The notes beneath the pieces are model-generated. The model saw nothing but the letters and a program-made list of their open reading frames with translations. It had not been told where the DNA came from and did no database searches. A stretch of DNA of 64,000 nucleotides from Glandiceps talaboti (Eukaryota; Hemichordata; Enteropneusta; Spengelidae), in assembly GCF_964340395.1 (NCBI RefSeq), contig NC_135556.1, positions 8,775,001 to 8,839,000 of the forward strand, in the 5' to 3' direction. Shown here piece after piece: positions 11,338 to 23,597 of this stretch; position 1 is the first letter of the stretch; each line of letters begins with the position of its first letter. A program made the translations under genes and the position numbers.

Positions 11338-11498
11338 TCCTTATTGACTGAATCTTCCTTCACATCTCTATGGCTTCTCATCAGTGTATATTCTGCTCTG
11401 TTTGGTCATACTTTCTTTCATACTGAACGTCTTACTACACTCTCAGTTTGGATTCATGTCAGTTCGGTCATACTTCCTATCCCACTCACACAATATCA
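11338..11498 (-). pseudogene. decayed N-terminal zinc fingers
   Basis: In the same frame as the intact array, upstream text reads as worn fingers: ECSKTFSMKESMTKQ, YTDEKP, RCEGRFSQ and VVNRHRRTGEKP, with three in-frame stops, a missing VCGK block and a missing Ile-His pair. At least two fingers have degenerated. A polypyrimidine tract and AG (minus strand, just above 11,498) mark the likely old exon edge. Confidence 0.7.
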
Positions 11499-12849
11499 CT
11501 AAAAGAATAAGTAAATTAAAATTGATTGATTGATTGATTAATTAATTGTTGCATATAATAGTATTGTGGTATGTTATTTTCTACAGTTGAGGTGATCACA
11601 ACTTTGATAGGAAAGACATTAATGAATGGTGTCCCTTTCTATGACAAGTATAAGTAAGTCATTCTGGTGACACAGGCTCAAACCAAGTATTTGTCTAATG
11701 TCTAAAAGAAAGAATGCGGGGAAAGATGCGAAAAACATAATGTAAAATATGAAGCCAAATTAAAGTTGTAATTATTTTAATTATTTTTACCTGTCAAATA
11801 TTGCATTTTGGAAATGGCAAGACACGTTCATGTCATTTAACTTTACATGTAAACTGTCGGCCAATAAACAAAGTTTGGTCGATTCACAGTTGGCAGTGAG
11901 ACTGCTCTTGCATAACTTCAACCGCATGCCAATTGAGGCAATGCCTTCCTTACGCGAGTTGTCTTCATTCTGGCTCACTGTCACTCCAAATTGCACAATA
12001 TAGAATTAATCACAAGATACAGTTTATCTGAAAACATTAAACTTTTATAGTGGGTCTGAAGTGTGATTTTAGTGAGTACCAAGAACTCCAGTGTTTTTGC
12101 TGTGGAAAATCGCCTGGACGTCAAATGAGGTCACCTTCAGCTTCCGGGGCAAATCAGTCATTTTCTACCTAAAATTCTTGAACGGTCGGGACCATTACAC
12201 AAGGATCCTACTAAATTTACTTACCATGCTTATTTAAAACACATAACAATCCACCTTTTTGTGAAATTTGTAAACTTTCCGGTCCGTATTGAGGAAACTG
12301 AGCATGGAGGGTTATACTTCCATGCTATGAGCGAAAAACTGGGTCGAACTTTCAGGGCCTCAAGTATGCGTCCCGAATTCGTCGGAAAATCGGTATTCCT
12401 AAATGTAATGCCAAAATTTATTTAGCTGGCACGAAAGAAGAGATATCAGTTGAGGCGTTTTCAGTATCTAAAATGGGTAACTCTAGTGAAAGTTACGGCG
12501 AGTTGAAAATACCAAAAAATAAGGCCTGTGAGCAGCCATTCAAAGTGTCACTATTTGAAGCATATTATGAGGACAGATTGTATGCAAATGTGGTTTGTTA
12601 CAGACTGGCTGATTATGTAGAAGGGTGCAAAATTTGGATTTGAAATTTACAACCCTGTTTCGAACAAACACTTGTCATTTGGGTGCACAAGGCGTAGAAT
12701 TATGACTATAGCACATATTACATTGCTTGTTTGAAGTCAATAGTATCTTTTGAAAAGTGGCAGTTTACTTAAAGTCTCGTGGACTGATTTCCAATATGGC
12801 ATCGGCCATAATGCTCATTAACATATTCATTTTTTCTTTAAATTACAAA
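11499..12849. other. possible 5' part of the zinc-finger locus; otherwise empty
   Basis: A minus-strand frame at 11,787-11,996 ends at a good donor (GACAG/GTAAAAAT) and could be an upstream exon of the zinc-finger gene, but its product (MQFGVTVSQNEDNSRK...) resembles nothing I know and the joined reading frame would stop. A short (ATTG)n run lies at 11,520-11,540. From 12,000 to 12,849 I see no gene. Confidence 0.3.
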
Positions 12850-13245
12850 AAAAAAAAAATCATAAAAAATAGAAAAGATGTGCTGATTTGAAATTAACAA
12901 ATCTGAGTAAGCTACCCCCTGCGCATCAACACACCAGATATCAAAGCAATCTGACAAGATGTATTTGAGGAGATGATGAAAATGACATTTTTTGAAAAAA
13001 AATCATAAAAAATTGAAAATGGCACAGATCAACTTAGCATGAACAAATCTGAATAGCCTCCCCCCAGGGAACATGCACACCAAATATCGAAGAATTCTGA
13101 CTGTCACTTTCGGAGAAGATGATGAAAATACAAAAGTTTGACGGACACCCATGATTCACCTATACTCTCTATACTCTATACAACCTATACCTAAAGCTAC
13201 GCTTTCAGCTTTCGCTGACAGCGGAGCTAAAAAAGGATTAATGCC
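12850..13245 (+). repeat. 131-bp duplication ending in a hairpin tail
   Basis: Two units at about 12,850-12,985 and 12,986-13,120 share AAAAAATCATAAAAAAT, CAAATCTGA.TA, ACACCA.ATATC.AA.AATTCTGAC and GGAGA.GATGATGAAAAT. They are followed by short CTATACTCT repeats and then an imperfect hairpin at 13,195-13,229 (AGCTACGCTTTCAGC / CGCTGACAGCGGAGCT) with a CTAAAAAA end. The terminal hairpin plus CTAA resembles the tails at 2677-2697 and 54,934-54,955. Confidence 0.65.
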
Positions 13246-13440
13246 AAGGTATTCAAGGCATGCACACGCTGACCAGAACCATATATATATAAAATTATCT
13301 TTTTTTTGGCCTAACTTCGTCTTAGTTCAGGGATAATATTGTCAAATACCCTTCAATTTTATTTCCTCAGAAAGAGATATTAATAGTGCATCTCTGTTTA
13401 ACTGAAAAAAATAGTGCCAATGGCATTGTAGCACAACTGT
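13246..13440. repeat. left flank of the repeat split by the LINE
   Basis: Ends in GCATTGTAGCACAACTGTA, which matches 15,480-15,497 in the sister element. The LINE fragment begins right after this word, so this is the 5' part of a minisatellite-bearing element into which the LINE inserted. Confidence 0.6.
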
Positions 13441-14240
13441 ATATTTTTTTGGACTCATGGATGAGCATATTCGTTATGTTTGTAAGGGGGCATCTCATTC
13501 ACTCTGGTGGTTGAGTAAAATTCGAAAACTGTTTGTCCAGTCTAGTGCTGAAAAATTAGTTCATGCTTTTGTTACATCGAAATTAGATTACTGTAATAGT
13601 TTGTTTTTCGGTCTACCTGCATACAAATTGAACAAACTTCAACATATTCAAAACTGCTGCTCGATTTGTGACAAGATGGAGGATTGGTCGTCAAGCTGAT
13701 GTGAATCCAGTGCTGAAGGATTTACATTGGCTGCCAGTCGAACAGCGAGTTCGTTATAAAATTCTTTGTATTGTTTTCAAAATTATCCGTCAAGGAGAAG
13801 TAGTGCCGAACTACTTGTCCGAACTTATCAGTATAGATCATCCATTACATAATACGAGAAAGAGTGTTGGAATCAGGCTAAATCCTTTCTCTATTAAAGA
13901 TCATGGGAAAACAACCTTCTAAAACGTATGGTGAAAGGGCTTTCTGTGTGTATGCTCCTAAACTCTGGAATAGTTTACCGCTTGAGCTTCGACTACTTGA
14001 GAAATTTGCTCCTTTCAAGAAGAATCTTAAAACGTATATCTTCCGACAATGCTATTGCTGATGTTTTTAAATTGATTGCCAATTTTTTAAATCCGATTTT
14101 GTTTTTAGAGACGCTTTTAAACTATTCATTGTGTTCTTATGCTAGAGTTTTGTCGTTGTTGCTCTTTTGCTAGTCTTTCTCATTTTGTAATGTTCAGGCC
14201 GCTGAGACATGTTTGTGTAGTGGTCTTTAAACAATAAATT
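13441..14240 (+). mobile_element. 5'-truncated non-LTR retrotransposon (CR1/Jockey-like)
   Basis: The translated pieces are the C-terminal end of a LINE reverse transcriptase. They read LVHAFVTSKLDYCNSLFFGL with LNKLQHIQN (13,550-13,650), then ADVNPVLKDLHWLPVEQRV with YKILCIVFK and VPNYLSELI (13,690-13,840), then GERAFCVYAPKLWNSLPLEL with FKKNLKTYIF (13,935-14,045). The motifs LDYCNSLL.GLP, LKDLHWLPV and APKLWNSLP are hallmarks of the thumb/C-terminal region in the CR1/L2/Jockey superfamily. There are two frame changes, near 13,655 and near 13,920, so it is dead. A short 3' UTR ends in AATAAATTATTATTATTA, a triplet-repeat tail usual for CR1/L2-type 3' ends. The 5' end is truncated, as expected of target-primed insertion. 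Confidence 0.88.
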
Positions 14241-15070
14241 ATTATTATTATTACAATTATTATTATTATCATGTACTATTATTATAATTATTTAAATGCT
14301 TATGAACACTTTATAGGTGTTCATTTGCTGAATGACTATCCAGTTGCCTATCCAATCCCTGTCACTATCTTTGCAATACACTGTTGCTATGAAAAAGGAC
14401 TTGTTGCTAAACATATTTGGATACATTTTTTGTTATCTTTGCAATATACATGATCATTTAGCAGTTGCTATGGGCATGGTCTTGTTGATTTTTGAATATG
14501 TATTCATTTGTCTATTAATCTCTACTTATCTTTGCAATACAGGTTACCATTTGGTGGTTGCTATGGGCGTGGTCTTGTTGCTAGGCATTTTGCATACACT
14601 ATTTTGAATGTTTGTTCACTTGTGTCTGTGTTGTTATTACCGTCTGGCTGTTGCTATGGGTGTGTTCATGGTTGCTAGGGAAATTTGCATACAATTTTTG
14701 AAAGTTTACTCACTTACCACCAGATGTTATTTATATGAGCAAAATATACTGTTGTTTGGTTGTTGCTAAGGAGGTGGTCATGGTTGCTAGGGCCAATTTT
14801 GACAAAATGTTTTGAAGAAAATCTGCAGAATAACACTTTCCGAAACATCTCATCTAAGTTGCAGTCTCATTCACCCGAGTACTTTTTGATATATAAGTTT
14901 TTGACCAAAAATTCACATTTTTACACCTAATTTGCATATCACTGATGGGATTACCATGGCCGGTAGATTTCTTAATCTAAATATGCCTGAAAATGTTCCC
15001 ACCAAATATCTGACCGATCTGCACAGTCGTTTTTGAGATTAAGTTTTTTTTTTTTACTTAAAATCACTTT
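14241..15070 (+). repeat. minisatellite-bearing element, copy A
   Basis: GTTGCTATGGG(C/T)(G/A)TGGTC recurs at 14,383, 14,464, 14,567, 14,650 and 14,762 (spacings 81-112). The shared tail follows: CCAATTTTGACAAAATG, TTTTGAAGAAAAT.TGCAGAA, AGTACTTTTTGATATATAAG, TTTTTGACCAAAAATTCACA, ACCTAATTTGCATATCAC and CTTAATCTAAATATGCC, ending in a T-run near 15,040. The LINE at 13,441-14,240 sits in its 5' part: GAATGACTATCCAGTTGCC after the LINE pairs with the same word at 15,557 in copy B. Confidence 0.8.
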
Positions 15071-15329
15071 TTTGGACTCTTTGTATCATATGAATGAACT
15101 TCACCTTTTAATCATAGACACTCTCTAGAATTTAATTAAGCAGTGCTAATAGTAAAAGCAGTGTTTCTAAGCAACCTCAAACAGAGGGTAAATTTCATGC
15201 CATGGACATTTGACATTGACATGTGAAGTAGCCCATAAAAGATTTAATTATTTTATTGCATCAATACACATGAAGTTGAAGAACCTTTCATTTGTGGGCG
15301 GAGTCAAAGCCCTGTTTCAACACCACAAA

Positions 15330-16340
15330 TCACAGGGATTTTTTGCATATTGCTGAAGGGATCATCATGTAATTAGTATCACTTGATACATGCATCACCA
15401 CAAACATCCCTGTGAAATTTCAGCCAAATCAACAAAGTACTTTTGGAATTAAAGATTTTGACTAAAAAATACCGCCAGCATTGTAGCACAACTGTAAAGT
15501 CTTTAAAAATGTTTATCCATATGGTAGTCATGCTAACAATAAGTGTTCATTTGATGAATGACTATCCAGTTGCCTATCCAACCATGTTGCTATCTTTACA
15601 TTTGGCTGTTGCTATGGGAATGGTCATGTTGTTAGATATATTTGCATACATTTTTGTATGTTTTTGTTCACTTGTGTATGAATTCCTGATATTATCTTTG
15701 CAATATATGTGATCATTTGGCTGTTGCTATGGGCGTGGTCTTGTTGCTTGGCATATTTGCATACATTTTTTGAATGTTTATTCAATTGTCTATTAATTCC
15801 CGTTATCTTTGCAATATGTGATCATTTGGCTGTTGCTATGGGCGTGGTCTTGTTGCTAGGCACATTTGCATACATTTTTTGAATGTTTATTCATTTGTCT
15901 TTCTATTCCTGTTATCTTTGCAATATATGCGATTATTTGGCTGTTGCTATGGGCATGGTCTTGATGCTAGGCAAATTTACATACATTTTTTGAATGTTTA
16001 TTCAATTGTCTATCAATCCCTGTTATCTTTGTGAAATACACAACTGTTTGGCTGTTGCTATGGGCGTGGTCATGTTTGCTAGGGTATTTGCATACATTTT
16101 TTGAATGTTTACTCATTTGCCTACCATATGATGTTGTTATTTGACCAAAATATACTGCCATTTGGTTGTTGCTAAGGGTGTGGTCATGGTCACTAGGGCC
16201 AATTTTGTCAAAATGTTTTGAAGAAAATGTGCAGAATAACACTTGCAGACTCATTGACCAAGTACTTTTTGAGATATAAGTTTTTGACCAAAAATGAACA
16301 TTTTTACACCTAATTTGCATATCACACATGGAATCATTGT
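15330..16340 (+). repeat. minisatellite-bearing element, copy B
   Basis: Uninterrupted sister of copy A. It holds GCATTGTAGCACAACTGTA (15,480), GAATGACTATCCAGTTGCC (15,557), then units of about 111 bases starting with GTTGCTATGGG at 15,608, 15,723, 15,832, 15,943, 16,054 and 16,168. Each unit contains TTTGCATACATTTTTTGAAT. The same tail follows, to TTTGCATATCACACATGG near 16,330. No coding capacity; translated frames merely cycle through the unit. Confidence 0.85.
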
Positions 16341-17511
16341 ATGCTTAAATTAAATATTAAATAGTATAAACTATCTTTCTCTTTTTTTTCAGGAGGGGGG
16401 GGGGGATCTCCTATCCTTCAATTGTTATCAAATGGTATATCCATTAACTAACTGTTCCTGCTCAGTGTTATACCATAACATATGGGTGTATTTATCCATA
16501 GACAGTGGAGAACTTCTCCACTTTCTATATTATTATCATAATATGGCGATTTTACCAAAGACAAATCAATATTGATATCTATCTACATATCTAACAAACT
16601 TATATAGCACCAAATATCCAAATGTAAACCATGTTCAGTGGAGATTAGAGTTACAATGAAATGAAAATGCTCTCTGAAAGATGCGAGTTTTTAAGTGTCT
16701 TTGAAAATGTTGACATTGCAAGAGGTTTTCAAATCCAAGGGCAGAGAGTTCCAACACACAGGAGCTACTGAATAGAAGGAGTGACAACAATGCAGTGTTT
16801 TTGCTAAGGTTTGGGAACCCCGGTAACAGAAAGGGGGAAAGAGGTAAAACTGGTAGTGCTTCCCATGCAATGTATCATAGTTTAGGTGGGGAACCCCGGT
16901 AAAGTGATGTGGGAACCCCGGTAGATTTTACCTACTTACCGCCCTTAAATAAAACACTGCAATGGGAAGCCAGATTCCATCTGGGTGTATGCAGAAGGCA
17001 TTTATCCAATCAGCGAAGAGTTCACCATGGAGAACTAAGTGCAAGATATTGAGGAGAGTCCATTGAGGCCCTGAGGGATTTGTAAGTGAACAGCAAAAGT
17101 TTGAACACAATACCACGAGGTACTGGAATTGGAAGCCAATGAAATTGCCTTAGATTAGAACAGGGGTGATGTGGTCCAACATCTTTATAGTGGTAACAAT
17201 CTGTGCAAGGGCCTTATGTAAGGCACTGGACCAGTGAACTAGATGAACTATGACCTGAGTTAGAATGGAAAGTGTCTTTGAGTAGAGAGTGTTGCTGGGT
17301 GTGTGTGTATTATGTAATCATATAGATGCCACAGAGTATTGAATTCAGTATATTGCGTCAATATACTTAGAAGGACAACTGAGGAGTTCTGGTGTCTTGT
17401 AAAGTTGTTCTAACCATAAATCATATCTGCTGTTTTTCGGGCACGTCGTAAGTGCTGCTGTAACTGAGCATCAGGCAAGCCATATAATATCATTAAATAA
17501 AACATTACAAC
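16341..17511. other. interspersed-repeat DNA, no gene
   Basis: Contains a G-run at 16,394-16,405 and the thrice-repeated word GGGAACCCCGGTA between 16,813 and 16,925. Text such as CAGAGAGTTCCAACACACAGGAG looks like an old interspersed repeat, but I cannot assign a family. No exon seen. Confidence 0.35.
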
Positions 17512-17918
17512 TAAGGGGTAGACCATTCGATATCCTGGGGAGGGGGGGGGGCTTGGAAGATTGGTGGAGAGTCATTATTTTTTTCCCACCTACTTGCCTG
17601 AGAATTATTTTTTTTCTCTTTCGCCTATGCTGGCAACTTTTTTTTTCTTTGCTTCTTTGAGATATCCAGATTTTCTTTTATGTCAATGTTGAACACATAC
17701 ATTTGTTGCCACAATTTTCTGTTTGGTTTTCGCACGCAGTAATACAGAGAGTAAAAAGATGCTGTTCTATCACACACAGATTATATTTGAAAACTACATA
17801 TTTCATACTTGTTTGATTTTCAATTAGATAAACATTGTTGACAGTGTTTATGTCATGGTATGGTGACACACTGAAAATACAAATCAGAAACTTGATTGGT
17901 GAGCTCAAACATTCAGAT

Positions 17919-18990
<1,072 letters not shown>

Positions 18991-19197
18991 CTGACATGTG
19001 TTTGAAAATGTTTGTCATGATTTGACCTGTGCATCATTTCCCTGCCAAGACATTTTTTTTCTAGCAGCAGTGGTCCATCTTCTTTTTCCATCACCCAAGC
19101 ATATCTGGATTTTTTTTTCAAGCAAATCCATGGTATCTTTTTTTCCCCGAAATCTTCCAAGCCCTCCCCCCCAGGATATCAAATGATCCACCCCTAA

Positions 19198-19768
19198 TAG
19201 TAAAGTTTCGAAGATGGGGAGGAGATAGAATTACAGAATGCATGGACGATGCCCGCGAGGGTGGCATCGGAATCCTGAGACAAATGTTTTCTGATACGTC
19301 AAATTTTGTGGAGGAGTAAGTGAATAATATAAATTGTGACTTAGAAAAGGGGATATAAAATTATTGCGACGAATCATAGATCTTGGAGGGTCACGTCTCA
19401 TCCAAGATCGTCGGACCAACCCGAGACCAACGTGGATGTACCATGTTGTCTGTACTAAAATATTCTTCCAATGTTCCATGTGATGCGCCCGGCCGGCCGG
19501 CCCAGCACACTACAATTCGCAATCTCAATTTTTGGCACTGCATAACGTGCACTAACACTATCAGACTATCGCTCATGTCAACCTGTAGCAATGATAAACC
19601 TCTTACCTTCGATCGCTAAAAAGTAAAATTGAACAATTCTGAACAGATGCGGGTGCGGCCATGATGAACTCCAAAAACGGACGAGCATGAAGTATAGTCT
19701 GGACATTCGTCTGCGCAGCCTGTCTGCGCATATTTATCGTGCATTAACGTTGAAATCCTACTTCGGTC
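19198..19768. other. non-coding, with a dispersed repeat
   Basis: The words ATCGTCGGACCAACC, GTGGATGTACCATG and ATGCGCCC..CCAGCACAC at 19,405-19,510 match ATCGACGGACCAACC, GTGAATGTACCATG and ATGCGCCCAGCACAC at 1,643-1,718. This is a second copy of an uncharacterised repeat. The CCGGCCGGCCGG run at 19,490 is an insertion relative to the other copy. Confidence 0.5.
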
Positions 19769-19771
19769 TAA

Positions 19772-22700
19772 GGGACCGGTCAGTTTCTCCAGCCTGGGGG
19801 GGGGGCGGTGGATTCTTAAATCGGGCCGACAAAAAGTCACTGACCCCCCCTATCTGTAAAACCCAAAACCTTACAAGACAACACCAACATGTAAAAAACA
19901 ACTACATAGGGTTGAAATACTTTTGAAATATACTTTGATAGCATCTTGACAGTAAGAGGGGAAGAGCTTGAGACTGGGATATGTCCACCTCATGCGGGGG
20001 GTCTGAGGGGGTCTCCCTCTAGAAGGCCTGAAGGATTTTTACTCTTATAGCCAATATTTACGCTATTTAGACCCTTCAAGCAATAACTTAATCCATGCTT
20101 TACAAGACAGCAAGTATCAGAAACTATTCTTTATAACTTACACTAAGGGTTGAAATATGTTCTTAAAAAGTTAAATGGCATCATTATATACATGTAGGTC
20201 AGCACATCTAATGGTAGTATCATTGGTAGGGGAGATTTAGAGATTAAGGCAATTTTAGACTATCTTGGCAAACATTTCACATCTTGAAAAGACAATATCA
20301 TCTCAAATTAGAATAGGGTGAAAATATTTAAGAAAAGTTTAATACCATTATGACAGTAAAAATGTTGTTGGTTCAGCTGATTGTTGGTTGAATGCATGAG
20401 TGACCTCTGGGGGTGAGGAAGTCCTTGGGGTTTTCCCCATGGCAGATATGGAGTTTTTTGCTTGAGATACTAAGGCAATGTTTAGGTTATTCATAACGTT
20501 TGAGGTAATATTTCCAAGCTTCGAAAAGCTAACGTAAATGTACGTTTTAAATGAGTTTCCTATATCACATAAAATAGACATGTAACATTAGTATAGGGGC
20601 ATTATAATATATGTATAATAAAGTCACCGGTATGTTAGAGAACTTTAGGTGGTCATAATTAGTGTATAATAGAAACTGGAATCTGATGAGATGTGGTGAT
20701 TTGTAGTGTCAATAACATGACGAGTAGAACAATTTAAAGGTGATTCAAAATGCTCACATTCACTATCGCTAATTTGCTAGACTACATGTTTGTGAAATGC
20801 ATTCTGGTTTTAAAACTTTTTCAAAAGCGTCTGCAAACACCTTAAAATGACCCTTTTTCAGTCACTTCCCTTCGGATTTACTTCGAGAGTTTTCGGGTAT
20901 TTCCGGTCCCACCTAGACCACGGGATTTTATGACGTCATAGAGAGACATGGTTAGCACGTAGCCTATGACGAGCGTAGTCAACAGGTGAATAAAACTCAA
21001 CAGCATTGTGAAAAAATACATTGCTGGTGGTTGTAATAGACATCAGTAAACAAAAACTACACTCTACATGTCTTATTAACCAACATTTACCGATATTTAC
21101 TCACACTTTCTGACTAATTGGCAGTGTCTGTGGGTATAAATGCTAAAATATTATCTCCCCATATTATGGCAAAATAAATCAAAACGGCTAGACTAGATAT
21201 ATATAAACACTTGTAATGTCGCGTGTTTCACATTCATTGACTTTTATTTATCTGATTTTTTTTTATTTGCCGACAGGAAGCATTACGATACCATCGTGAC
21301 GCTTGACGGCATCCCCGGGCCAAGGACGGCATATTTTAGCCCAATCGTACTCGCATCGCCTTTTGAACAGTGCATTTAACAACAAAGTAAACATATTTCA
21401 TCTCGAATAAATATACTAGCTATTAGAATACCAATGGGAAACTTCAAGAAGGCGTATCGGGACATGTGCCACGATATATTTGTTGGTCCCATAATACACT
21501 AATTGATTCGATTTGCTCCCAGCATATGGAAGTACGCTCTAATTTTGACCGACCTAATTTTGTTGTCCATATATAATGAGACTGACCTGTAAATTTTTCA
21601 GTTTTCGTTGTGGTCTTGTATTGTCACATGTTTGGCTTGTGAACACAAGTTTACATCTATTTTTGTCTAGGGCGTAATACTCTAGTCCGAGTCTGAAACC
21701 CATATAAAACCTAAGAAACTCGCATTCGGATCGGACAGAACAGAAGTAGGTCTCATCGACTTGTTGGGGATTCGAATTATTGCTTGTTTTTATCACGGTA
21801 TACAGGTGATTATTATATATCGGTAGAGGGGTAGTGTTGTCAAGTTTTGTGCAGTCACCGCGGCCGCGGCAGTAAGCTTATACTAGGATAGTTCCGCCGA
21901 TAAAAGCTGAAGCAGTGTATGTACAATGTACGTAATGGAATCGGGAGAGCACAGCGCACATTCGTGTCGGGTTAAATTTATCCACGTGTTGATGTCATCC
22001 ATATTTATCAATCAGATATATTGTAAAATTCTTCAAGTCGTACAGAAATAACGTCTCTAACTTCAAAACAAACCCTGAGAAACTGGACCGGACGTGGCTA
22101 GCCAAGTATCTAGTTGCAGGCTTTCTTTCATAACCATGTGTTGGGGTCACGACCTTGATTGTCGACGTCAATATTGTCCAATCATACTTAATATCATGAA
22201 CACATCGCGATATTTGATTTGTTGGTTTCCTAAACTGTATACTTCGAATACCGTGATTCGTTACAGAATTCTTCTAATAAATATTAAATAGGCCGATTGT
22301 TGCATTAAATTAAGTGATATCGCAACAAGGGAAACCATACAAGTTTTCTTCCAGACGAGTTGCTAAAGTCATGTAAATGACAACACTAAACTCACGAAAT
22401 TTCCTCAATTCTTTACAATTTTATTGCCGATAATATGGCAATCTAATAGCTAGTATATTTATTCAAGATAAATATGTTTACTTTGTTGCTAAATGCGCCG
22501 TTCAAAAGGCGACATCAGTGAGTATAGTCGAGTATAGTGGGCTATAATATGCTGTCGACGCCATGCCTGTCGAAGATATTGTAATGCTTCTTCTTGGCAA
22601 ATAATAAAAAAAATCAGATAAATAAATTGAAACACGCGAGCGACATTACAAGTGTTTATGTATATCTACACTGTAGTCTAGCCGTTTTGATTTATTTTGC

Positions 22701-23594
22701 CATAATATGGGGAGATAATATTTTAGCATTTATACCCACAGACACTGCCAATTAGGGAGAAAGTGTGAGTAAATATCGGTAAATTTTGGTTAATAAGACA
22801 TGTAGAGTGTAGTTTTTGTTTACTGATGTCTATTACAACCACCAGCAATGTATTTTTTCACAATGCTGTTGAGTTTTATTCACCTGTTGACTACGCTCGT
22901 CATAGGCTACGTGCTAACCATGTCTCTCTATGACGTCATAAAATCCCGTGGTCTAGGTGGGACCGGAAATACCCGAAAACTCTCGAAGTAAATCCGAAGG
23001 GAAGTGACTGAAAAAAGGTCATTTTAAGGTGTTTGCAGACGCTTTTGAAAAGTTTTAAAACCAGAATGCATTTCACAAACATGTAGTCTAGCAAATTAGC
23101 GATAGTGAATGTGAGCATTTTGAATCACCTTTAAGATTAACTTCATTTATAAACTATCTATGAAAATTGCCATTACGAAACCTTCAAGTCACAAGTTCAC
23201 TTTTGCCCCAAACTGCAATATAAGTGAAGCATTGATTGTGAAACAGCCAAGCATTTACATGACATGTTCTGTAACTAGTGTGGTAGCTAGGTAATACATG
23301 TATATGTATATGTATAGTTATGTTTGAACTAATAAGTAATATTAAAGAATTCATGTAAGAAACAGGGACAAGAACAAATATTGACATGTACCACATTTCA
23401 GACAAGGCTATATGTCATTGTAGAAAGGATTTTTTTCTTCCATCACAATTTAAAACACAATGACCTCCCCCCCCCATCCACAATTTTCAAAACAGCATGA
23501 CCCCCCCCCCCTACTGCCAATTTCAAAAACAGGGTGACCCCCCCTACCAATCCACCGCCCCCCCCCCCCAAGGCCGAAGAAACTGACCGGTACC
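19772..23594. mobile_element. DNA transposon, copy 2, with a TTAA element inside
   Basis: The left end GGGACCGGTCAGTTTCTCCA (19,772) and right end GAAGAAACTGACCGGTACC (to 23,594) are inverted repeats flanked by TAA (19,769-19,771 and 23,595-23,597), consistent with a PIF/Harbinger-type target. Without the inner insertion it is about 1.43 kb. No transposase frame, so non-autonomous. Several C- and G-runs near the ends (19,795-19,806 and 23,465-23,570) pair across the element. Confidence 0.8.
20738..23130. mobile_element. TTAA-flanked transposon with about 690-bp TIRs
   Basis: The left arm 20,738-21,427 and right arm 22,442-23,130 are reverse complements. The ends read AGGTGATTCAAAATGCTCAC and GTGAGCATTTTGAATCACCT, flanked by TTAA on each side (20,734-20,737 and 23,131-23,134). 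The outer several hundred bases differ at only a handful of sites by eye, so the insertion looks recent. The central 1.0 kb (21,428-22,441) holds no transposase I recognise; a minus frame at 21,554-21,796 has no known motif. TTAA duplication is typical of piggyBac and Kolobok. The ends do not show the piggyBac CCY start, so I lean to Kolobok or an undescribed non-autonomous family. The insertion is inside the element at 19,772-23,594. Confidence 0.9.
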
Positions 23595-23597
23595 TAA

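Noticed and set aside
9568-11502. Long plus-strand open frames (450 and 193 codons) with Thr-His-Phe-Thr-Phe-Val-Trp-Leu repeats
   Set aside because: They are the antisense reading of the 84-base zinc-finger repeats; their period and borders follow the minus-strand array, and the product has no known domain.
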